DNA of 5,534 bases from contig NZ_JACOOJ010000075.1 of assembly GCF_014287585.1 (NCBI RefSeq), forward strand, positions 1 to 5,534. The letters are read 5' to 3'. Shown here in pieces: positions 1-5,389 of the stretch. The notes below the pieces were generated by a model. That model worked only from the letters and a program-made list of their open reading frames with translations. It was not told the DNA's origin and did no database searches. This DNA comes from Parabacteroides hominis. Lineage in GTDB: Bacteria > Bacteroidota > Bacteroidia > Bacteroidales > Tannerellaceae. The translations under genes were made by a program, and so were the position numbers. Numbering within the stretch: position 1 is the first letter of the stretch; every line of letters begins with the position of its first letter.

Positions 1-204
1 GAAGCCCTGAAAGATAACTGTACATGGGAGGATATTTACATCCTTCTGAATGCCATCTTATACCGGATCGGTTGCAACCCTTTTTCTCGTACTATCATAG
101 CGCTGGAAGCTGTGAGCCCATTAAGCGAAGCGGAGATAATAGCCCTTCAAAGAAACAGCGAGACATGGAAGAAGAAGGCCCTCAAAGCAGCTTCATGTTC
201 TTAG
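1..204 (+). CDS. 3' end of a small tail gene, probable tail assembly chaperone (first of pair), partial
   Basis: An open frame enters the window at base 1 and stops at TAG 202-204, giving the last 67 residues; its start is outside the window. The readable part begins EALKDNCTWEDIYILLNAIL and ends with a lysine-rich helix (WKKKALKAA). It looks like a compact, mostly helical, soluble protein with no signal peptide or membrane segment. The role is inferred from position: two small overlapping genes before a tape measure gene are, in siphophages, usually the tail assembly chaperones (lambda G/GT type) that coat the tape measure protein during tail tube assembly. The composition looks natural to the last codon, so this frame, not the overlapping -1 frame, is the coding one upstream of 195. 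I do not recognise the specific family. Confidence is high that it is coding and moderate for the role. Confidence 0.6.
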   Translation, partial: EALKDNCTWEDIYILLNAILYRIGCNPFSRTIIALEAVSPLSEAEIIALQRNSETWKKKALKAASCS

Positions 205-428
205 TGACCTGCAATGAGGCTTTCGGTTATTCTCATGAACAAATATTGGATAGCAGCTTTACCCTGTTGATCGGCATGCTACGTGAGCGTGGTTATTTGA
301 TGAACCGGCGAGCCAAAGATTTTCATTCGGAAGATACGTCAATTAAAGAGGAAGATGGAGAATGGATTGAAATGGTTGACTTCGATACTGGTCGTGTGAA
401 ACGGATAAAGAAAGTTTCATCGGCATAG
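195..428 (+). CDS. small tail protein, probable second tail assembly chaperone
   Basis: This 77-aa protein starts MFLVTCNEAFGYSHEQILDS and ends in a basic tail (RVKRIKKVSSA). The segment EWIEMVDFDTGRVKRIKKV resembles C-termini of short proteins encoded just before tape measure genes in Bacteroidales phages, as I recall them. I chose ATG 195 because it lies inside the end of the upstream gene (ATG 195-197, TAG 202-204, 10-base overlap), a typical stop-and-restart arrangement. Upstream ATGs in the same frame at 24 and 165 would add residues that look like a shadow of the upstream gene. The frame is open back to base 18, so a -1 frameshift fusion with the upstream gene (lambda G-GT style) is formally possible, but I see no canonical slippery heptamer. 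There is no membrane segment. A chaperone role for tape measure folding is inferred from position. Confidence 0.6.
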   Translation: MFLVTCNEAFGYSHEQILDSSFTLLIGMLRERGYLMNRRAKDFHSEDTSIKEEDGEWIEMVDFDTGRVKRIKKVSSA

Positions 429-498
429 TTATATATTACATTGAGAGTAGAGAAAAGATTTTGTCATAGTGATGAATTTTGATTTGTTTGGTAAATAA

Positions 499-532
499 AA
501 AGCCCTGCGGACTGTGAAGTTAGCAGGGCTTT
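499..532. terminator. Rho-independent terminator, strong on the minus strand, possibly bidirectional
   Basis: A perfect 10-bp stem (AAAGCCCTGC at 499-508 pairing with GCAGGGCTTT at 523-532) encloses a 14-nt loop. Read on the minus strand it follows the DUF2442 stop (538-540) by 5 bases, and the stem runs into five T residues (GCAGGGCTTTTTATTT), a convincing terminator. Read on the plus strand the stem is followed by TTTGTTTGTT, a weaker T-rich tail, so it may also stop transcripts coming from the chaperone genes. It sits between convergent genes and insulates them from each other. Confidence 0.85.
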
Positions 533-537
533 GTTTG

Positions 538-795
538 TTAAAAAGATATCGGGTAACGCTCCGGATGAATTATGCTGTCGATCTCAAGATCCACATCGAT
601 TGCATCCCAACGCAATGATTCTTCATCTGGCATGGTCACATCCAATACATCCGATACTTTGGCATTTTTGAACCAAGGGTATCTGTCATACGATAGATAA
701 TATTCCTTCCCTCCTACGAAAAGGAGGATACCGCGTGCATTAATCATTGTTACTTCCGCGGTGGTTGTTCCATTTTTCTCTAATAATGTGCTCAT
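538..795 (-). CDS. DUF2442 domain-containing protein
   Basis: This 85-aa cytosolic protein spans essentially the whole DUF2442 fold. Recognisable blocks are GKEYYLSYDRYPWF (about residues 29-42), the following KVSDVLDV, LRWDAIDVDLEIDSI (about 61-75) and the terminal HPERYP. The family has no established biochemical activity; its members are small alpha/beta proteins often found beside DUF4160 genes. The start is set by ATG 793-795, preceded on the minus strand by AAAGGAGGT (812-804) with about 9 nt from GGAGG to ATG, an unusually good Shine-Dalgarno for this kind of genome. The first 18 codons or so overlap the end of the DUF4160 gene, which implies one bicistronic transcript. It is transcribed against the tail genes and ends at a strong terminator. 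Family assignment is confident; any toxin-antitoxin or regulatory role is hypothesis. Confidence 0.9.
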   Translation of the reverse strand: MSTLLEKNGTTTAEVTMINARGILLFVGGKEYYLSYDRYPWFKNAKVSDVLDVTMPDEESLRWDAIDVDLEIDSIIHPERYPISF

Positions 796-988
796 GTTTT
801 TGTACCTCCTTTATTATGTTTGAAATTTCGGTTGAAGAAAAACCTTTATTTTCAGCCAAAGAAATCGAAGGCTCTATCCAAATTTTAGCCTTTTTTTCTG
901 CTTGTCTGATATGTATATGCATTCTGCTTTCTTCTAAAGAGAAGAAAAAGAAACGCATTCCATTTTTATAAAAAACTGTTGGACTCAT
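740..988 (-). CDS. DUF4160 domain-containing protein
   Basis: This 82-aa protein starts MSPTVFYKNGMRFFFFSLEE. It shows the DUF4160 signature in order: PTVF at the N-terminus, RFFFFS (about residues 12-17), the histidine pair in MHIHI (23-27), AKIWIEP (34-40), LAENKGF (44-50), and a C-terminal helix ending in IIREKW. Length matches the family, which is normally 75-90 aa. The function is unknown; the conserved HIH and the tryptophan are the obvious candidate functional residues. I chose ATG 988 over a TTG at 1003 because the family begins almost directly at PTVF. No Shine-Dalgarno is visible before it; instead a TAnnTTTG-like box ends 4 nt upstream. Its 3' end overlaps the DUF2442 start by 56 bases, so the two form an operon. 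GC is low, about 33% over 841-960, compared with the tail genes. It lies divergent to the tape measure gene. Confidence 0.88.
   Translation of the reverse strand: MSPTVFYKNGMRFFFFSLEESRMHIHIRQAEKKAKIWIEPSISLAENKGFSSTEISNIIKEVQKHEHIIREKWNNHRGSNND
804..812 (-). promoter_or_regulatory. Strong Shine-Dalgarno for the DUF2442 gene
   Basis: On the minus strand the sequence AAAGGAGGT lies about 9 nt before ATG 795, inside the DUF4160 reading frame. It fixes the DUF2442 start and suggests independent, efficient initiation rather than simple coupling. The tail genes in this window lack any comparable ribosome binding site. Confidence 0.8.
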
Positions 989-992
989 ACAG

Positions 993-1021
993 CAAATATA
1001 CAAAAGATTCCTGAATACAAA
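993..1021 (-). promoter_or_regulatory. Candidate Bacteroidales-type promoter for the DUF4160-DUF2442 cassette
   Basis: The minus strand carries TATATTTG (1000 down to 993), an exact match to the Bacteroides -7 consensus TAnnTTTG. A TTTG (1021 down to 1018) lies 17 nt upstream and could be the -33 element, a little closer than the usual spacing. The -7 box ends only 4 nt before the DUF4160 ATG, so transcription would start at or near the start codon and the mRNA would be leaderless or nearly so. The box sequence is seen directly; promoter activity is inferred. Confidence 0.4.
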
Positions 1022-1035
1022 TGCTTTTGTCTATA
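997..1035. repeat. Imperfect inverted repeat between divergent starts, possible operator
   Basis: The arms are ACAAAAG (1000-1006) and CTTTTGT (1024-1030), perfectly complementary over 7 bp, with TAT extensions on both sides offset by two bases (outer ends 997 and 1035). They are separated by 17 nt. The left arm overlaps the candidate -7 box of the DUF4160-DUF2442 cassette, and the right arm lies just before the tape measure start. The position fits an operator for the cassette, but a 7-bp match in AT-rich DNA can arise by chance. Confidence 0.3.
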
Positions 1036-1053
1036 TTTTACCATAAACGCATT

Positions 1054-4000
1054 ATGGGAATCAGAAATAGGGATGGAGCCTTATTTATGGCTACTGGTAT
1101 CGATAATTCCGGCTTATACGCGGGAAAACGGGATGCGATGGGAATTATCAAGACTTTGGCAAGCGAGGTTACATCTTTTGATATATTCGGCGGTATCGGT
1201 ATCAGTGCGGCGACGGCATTTGCCAAGGCAGCCAAGAGTTCATACGATTTTGAAAAAGAGTTTCGCAAGAACATGCTGGAAGTGGCAACCATTTCCACGC
1301 AGGTGACGGACGACATGACCGGTTTCATGAATCAGGTCATGTCCATAACCCAAGAGATACCGATCAAGGCTCCGGAAGCAGCCAAAGCACTCTATAGCAT
1401 TGTTTCTGCCGGTCATGATGGGGCGGATGGCATGAAGATTCTGGAAGTCTCGGCTAAAGCTGCCGTGGGAGGGCTTACAGAAACCGAGACGGCAGCCGAT
1501 GCCATAACAACGATCCTGAATGCTTATAAGATGTCAGCGGAGGAGGCCGGTACGGTCTCGGATCAGCTTTTTACAACTGTCCGGTTGGGTAAGACTACCT
1601 TTGGCGAATTGGGGGCTTCCATAGCCCAAGTTGCACCTATTGCAGCCGCATACGGGATTAGCATCGATCAAGTGTTGGGTGCAGTCGCTTCATTGACCAA
1701 ACAGGGAACGCCGACAGCGCAGGCAATGACTCAAATCCGGGCTGCTATCCAGGGCACTGCCGGAGAACTTGGGGATGCAGCTTTCCAAGGTCGTACTTTC
1801 CAAGAAGCATTGCAGTTGATTAACGAGAAGGCCGGCGGTTCCGCCTCTAAGATGAAGGAAATGCTCGGTACGGATGAAGGGTTGGCTGCTACATTGGCTT
1901 TGACCGGAAAGAATGCTAAGTCGGCAGCGAGTGATCTCGAAGAGTTGCAAAGCTCTTTAGGGGCTACGGAAGCCGCGTTTGAAAAGATGAAAGATGCTGC
2001 AGATAATCAGCTTACATTGTTGGCTAATAATGTACAGGCCTATTTGCGTCCTTTGGGAGAGAAGATTCTGAAAGAAGTCTCCGATATTGCCAAGGCTTTT
2101 AATGAAGCATTTGAGAATAACAATATAGAAGGTACAATATCAAACCTTGAATCGTTGGTAAAGAATGCAGCTGGAGCTTTTCTTTCATATAAAACAGCTA
2201 TTCTATTAGTTCAGGTAGCTCAACATTCGTATGTAAAATCATCTGCTCTAAGCCGATTAGCGACAATTCAACATACGACAGCTACAGCATTACTTACCGG
2301 TGCTTTAAGAAAACAGGCTGTTGCTATGTTGGCGGCAGGAAAGGCAGCTCTTGCAAACCCATATGTATTAGCTGTGGCAGGTGTTACCGCATTGGGATAT
2401 GCAATATTCAAACTTGCGACACAGGCTACAGCTTCGGAAAAGGCATTGACTGCTCATAATAAGAGAGTCGCAGAAATGAGAGAATGGTCTGACGGAATGA
2501 GAAGTCAGACGGAAGAAATGTTGGGTGTGTTGCAAGATGAAAATAAGTCCACTTTGCAAAAGGTTGAAGCTTATAAAAAGTTACAAGAGCTTTATCCGAA
2601 TGAATTGAAAAATCTTTCTCTACAGAAATTCCTTTTAATGGATATGGTTGAAGTCAACAAGATGTTGTCCAAGTCGATAGATGATCGTACTATGGCACAA
2701 CAACGTGCAACTGTGAATTCCATTGAAGAAGAGATGGCTAAAAATAGTAAACGGATTTCTCAACTAGATAAAAAAAGTTGGCTTGACACTAGCTTCCCAG
2801 AAGCACTTGAATTACGTCGGTTGCGAAAACGGAATGAGCAGCTAAAGATAGAACATGAGAAGGCAGTAGAGATCGTTGTACAAGGATTAAAAGATCGTAC
2901 GAAAGCAGAGGCTTTGGTAAATAAACAATCAAAACAAGAAGAGACGAAGTTTGCAAAACCTGTAGATCAGAAAGAACTTGAGAAACAGAAAAAACTTCAA
3001 AAGGAACTTTTATCCCTTCGCCGCCAGAATCAGCAATCCGAGATAGACCAGATGAAAGAAGGTTCCGACAAGAAGATCGCCCAGTTGAATCTTGACTATG
3101 ACAGAGAGTTGGATACTATCCGTGCAAGAGAAAAAGAATGGAGAGAGGCACAAGGCGGAAAGTTGACCAAAGAGCAGACGATTGAGATCCGAGTGGCAAA
3201 AGTCAATGCTGGGGCCAAATTAGGAAATGCGACATCTGATGTTATCCATGAGCAGATTGAAGCAGAAGAACGCGCCATGAACGAATACCTGAAAGAATAT
3301 GGTTCATATTTGGAAAAGCGTCAGGCTATCACGGAGCTTTATAATGAGAAGATAGCAAAGGCCACAACGGAAGGTGAACGGCTTTCCCTTGCAGAAGGTA
3401 TGAAGAAAGAGCTGGCGGACGTGGATAATGAAGCCCAAAAGAGCACCTCCATTATCACCCGGCTGTTTGATGATATGAGTAAAAAGAATATCACCTCTAT
3501 TCGTGCCATTGCGGATGAAGCGGAAAAATTCTTGTCTTTTCTTGAAAGAGGGGAATATTCATCTAATAATTCATTCGGTATTACCAAAGAACAGTTTGAT
3601 GTGCTTCGTAAATCTCCGGATCAGTTGAAAGCCATCAAAGATGAAATAGCCAACGTCCGCCGTGAGGCCGACCAAATGGAAACCTCTTTTAATAAAGTGT
3701 CAAATGGCCTGAAAAAAGTATTTGCCTCTGAAAATGATACCAAGAAGTTAAAAGAAGGTTTGGCTGAAATAGAAGAGGGCATGAATGAGATCATGCAGGC
3801 CGGACAATTCCTTTCTGACACGTTTTCGAAGATCGGAGATTCGTTCGGAGGTGTATTCGATGGGATAGCCGAAGGCTTCAGCGTGGCTATGGACACTGTA
3901 AGTTCTGCAATGAACGGTGCTAAAGCTGGTTCCATGTTTGGACCCATCGGAGCGTCTGCCGGTGCTGCCATTGGTGTGGTCACGTCTTTGGCCGGCGCCA

Positions 4001-4977
4001 TCGCCAAGATTCATGACGCTAAAAACGAGAAGCGTATTGAGCGGTTGCAGGATCAGATCGACACTTTGGATAAATCGTATGATAAACTGGAAAAGTCAAT
4101 CGAAAAGGCTTATTCAAAAGATGCTTCCAAATTGATCGAGCAGAATAATAAGCTATTAGAACAGCAGAAGCTCCTTATCCAGCAGCAGATCCGTGAAGAA
4201 CAGGATAAAAAGAAAACCGATGACAACCGCATCAAGGAATGGCAGAACCAGATCGATGAGATCAATGAAGCCATCGCTGATAACAAGGAGAAGGCCAAAG
4301 ATGCCATCTTCGGAGAGGATTTAAAGTCGGCTATAGAGAATTTTGCAGATGCATACGCCGATGCATGGGCTTCCGGGGAAGATAGGGCGGAGTCGGCAAA
4401 GGAAACTGTCAAAAAGATGATGCAGCAGATGGTGACAACCTCTATAAAATCGGCTATCCAATCATCCAAGGCGATGGAGAAGATCCGTGACAAGCTGAAG
4501 GAATTCTATGCCGACAACGTCCTTTCTGGTTGGGAACAGGATTATATCTACAATATGGCGGAAGAGTTACAGAGAGAATTGGATAAGCAGTTTGGTTGGG
4601 CTGATAGCCTGATGAAGGACAAACAGGAAGAAGAAAATGTTTCCGATAACTCTCTGAAAGGTGCATTCTCTAAAGCATCACAGGAGAGTATCAGTTTACT
4701 TGCCGGACAATTCGGTCGTTTCGGTGTCCTGCTGGAAGACATACGTGGTAGTATGCAACCGATCCGTGAGCAAATGCGACTCATCTTTGACCTTCAGGTA
4801 AAAGGATGGGAAGATGTGAAAGCTATTCGTGATCTTTCGGATAAGGTTGAAAAGAATACCGAGCAGATCGCAGAGAATACGAAAGAAATTAAGACCGTAG
4901 CCGACAAAATCTCTGACAATACAAAGAATACTGTTGATGCTTTGGAAGGTACTATTAACGTAAAAGTAAAAATGTAA
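1054..4977 (+). CDS. phage tail tape measure protein, TP901 family
   Basis: This 1307-aa protein sets siphophage tail length and fills the tail tube. Residues count from ATG 1054. An N-terminal segment RDGALFMATGIDNSGL is followed by the phage-minor-tail/TP901 core (about 75-290: YDFEKEFRKNMLEVATIS, then AAKALYSIVSAG, FGELGASIAQVAPIAAAYGI, and TKQGTPTAQAMTQIRAAIQG). Hydrophobic stretches follow near 375-390 and 428-457. Long charged coiled-coil regions cover about 550-690, 735-790, 870-915 and 990-1085. A glycine-rich hydrophobic stretch with GxxxGxxxG spacing lies near 960-985, and a short heptad-like tail (VEKNTEQIAENTKEI) near 1265-1290. No peptidase or lysozyme domain is evident. The frame is open back to ATG 1021, adding MLLSIFYHKRI, but the family-like sequence starts after MGI, so I prefer 1054. 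No Shine-Dalgarno is seen. The stop TAA is one base before the next ATG. GC drops in the middle (about 2100-2990). Confidence 0.95.
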   Translation: MGIRNRDGALFMATGIDNSGLYAGKRDAMGIIKTLASEVTSFDIFGGIGISAATAFAKAAKSSYDFEKEFRKNMLEVATISTQVTDDMTGFMNQVMSITQEIPIKAPEAAKALYSIVSAGHDGADGMKILEVSAKAAVGGLTETETAADAITTILNAYKMSAEEAGTVSDQLFTTVRLGKTTFGELGASIAQVAPIAAAYGISIDQVLGAVASLTKQGTPTAQAMTQIRAAIQGTAGELGDAAFQGRTFQEALQLINEKAGGSASKMKEMLGTDEGLAATLALTGKNAKSAASDLEELQSSLGATEAAFEKMKDAADNQLTLLANNVQAYLRPLGEKILKEVSDIAKAFNEAFENNNIEGTISNLESLVKNAAGAFLSYKTAILLVQVAQHSYVKSSALSRLATIQHTTATALLTGALRKQAVAMLAAGKAALANPYVLAVAGVTALGYAIFKLATQATASEKALTAHNKRVAEMREWSDGMRSQTEEMLGVLQDENKSTLQKVEAYKKLQELYPNELKNLSLQKFLLMDMVEVNKMLSKSIDDRTMAQQRATVNSIEEEMAKNSKRISQLDKKSWLDTSFPEALELRRLRKRNEQLKIEHEKAVEIVVQGLKDRTKAEALVNKQSKQEETKFAKPVDQKELEKQKKLQKELLSLRRQNQQSEIDQMKEGSDKKIAQLNLDYDRELDTIRAREKEWREAQGGKLTKEQTIEIRVAKVNAGAKLGNATSDVIHEQIEAEERAMNEYLKEYGSYLEKRQAITELYNEKIAKATTEGERLSLAEGMKKELADVDNEAQKSTSIITRLFDDMSKKNITSIRAIADEAEKFLSFLERGEYSSNNSFGITKEQFDVLRKSPDQLKAIKDEIANVRREADQMETSFNKVSNGLKKVFASENDTKKLKEGLAEIEEGMNEIMQAGQFLSDTFSKIGDSFGGVFDGIAEGFSVAMDTVSSAMNGAKAGSMFGPIGASAGAAIGVVTSLAGAIAKIHDAKNEKRIERLQDQIDTLDKSYDKLEKSIEKAYSKDASKLIEQNNKLLEQQKLLIQQQIREEQDKKKTDDNRIKEWQNQIDEINEAIADNKEKAKDAIFGEDLKSAIENFADAYADAWASGEDRAESAKETVKKMMQQMVTTSIKSAIQSSKAMEKIRDKLKEFYADNVLSGWEQDYIYNMAEELQRELDKQFGWADSLMKDKQEEENVSDNSLKGAFSKASQESISLLAGQFGRFGVLLEDIRGSMQPIREQMRLIFDLQVKGWEDVKAIRDLSDKVEKNTEQIAENTKEIKTVADKISDNTKNTVDALEGTINVKVKM

Positions 4978-4978
4978 C

Positions 4979-5389
4979 ATGATGGACAAAGAGTTTTTTG
5001 AAATAGCAAACCGGTTAGGTGCTTGTAGGTTGTTGCATGGCACAGAAAGTAAAGAAGACCTTATGCGCCTTCTCCTGACACCGCAGGGTACGGAGTTCTG
5101 CACAAAGAACAATTTCCCGTCTATGGAACAATTACGGGAGTTCCGGGGCGAGGAGGCTGAGAGCATGGGAATCTATATCGATACGGATGTGGAACTGGTT
5201 AATCCGGTGAAGGTATTCCTGGCCGGTTCTAAGGCTATACTTCATTTTGATACGATCGGCCGCTACAACGTGATCCTAATGCACGGGGCAGAGGCCGAGA
5301 TCCATGCGAGTAACTATGCCGTGGTGTTCGTAAAGAATGCCGGTGGTAAAACGATAACCCATAAGGATCATACAGCACTTATATTATGA
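4979..5389 (+). CDS. hypothetical tail-operon protein following the tape measure gene
   Basis: This 136-aa protein begins MMDKEFFEIANRLGACRLLH; ATG 4979 and ATG 4982 are both possible starts, the first lying one base after the tape measure stop. The N-terminal half (about residues 1-55) is helical and contains the block GTEFCTKNNFPSMEQLREF, a pattern I associate with uncharacterised proteins in this position of Bacteroidales phages. The C-terminal half (about 67-136) is a run of short alternating beta segments with glycine and asparagine turns (VELVNPVKVFLAGSKAILHF, then YNVILMHGAEAEIHASN and YAVVFVKNAGGKTITH), suggesting a small beta-solenoid or beta-sandwich. There is no signal peptide or membrane segment. 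It ends in ATGA, overlapping the next start. A tail-tip or tape-measure-accessory role is inferred only from position. Confidence 0.8.
   Translation: MMDKEFFEIANRLGACRLLHGTESKEDLMRLLLTPQGTEFCTKNNFPSMEQLREFRGEEAESMGIYIDTDVELVNPVKVFLAGSKAILHFDTIGRYNVILMHGAEAEIHASNYAVVFVKNAGGKTITHKDHTALIL

Noticed and set aside
81..87. T TTT TCT as a -1 frameshift site
   Set aside because: The A-site codon does not re-pair after slipping (TCT to TTC), and the frame 1 protein continues naturally for 38 more codons.
24..194. Upstream extension of the second small tail gene to ATG 24
   Set aside because: The overlapping frame from 1 to 204 has more protein-like composition, and the added residues look like an out-of-frame shadow. 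ATG 195 gives a normal overlap.
429..498. Possible promoter in the AT-rich stretch after the chaperone genes (TTTTG repeats)
   Set aside because: No TTTG and TAnnTTTG pair occurs at acceptable spacing, and the stretch leads straight into a terminator.
747..971. 74-aa plus-strand frame with a hydrophobic, cysteine-rich look
   Set aside because: It lies entirely opposite the clear DUF4160 and DUF2442 coding frames; its phenylalanine-, serine- and lysine-rich sequence is what their complement produces.
3621..4007. 128-aa minus-strand frame inside the tape measure gene
   Set aside because: Proline-, alanine- and serine-rich antisense of a coiled-coil and glycine-rich coding region, with no recognisable domain or ribosome binding site.
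4110..4493. 127-aa minus-strand frame rich in serine, cysteine and isoleucine
   Set aside because: A typical antisense shadow of a lysine/glutamate/glutamine-rich coiled coil.
4696..5166. 156-aa minus-strand frame crossing the end of the tape measure gene
   Set aside because: It spans two well-supported plus-strand genes and has no family-like motif or initiation signal.
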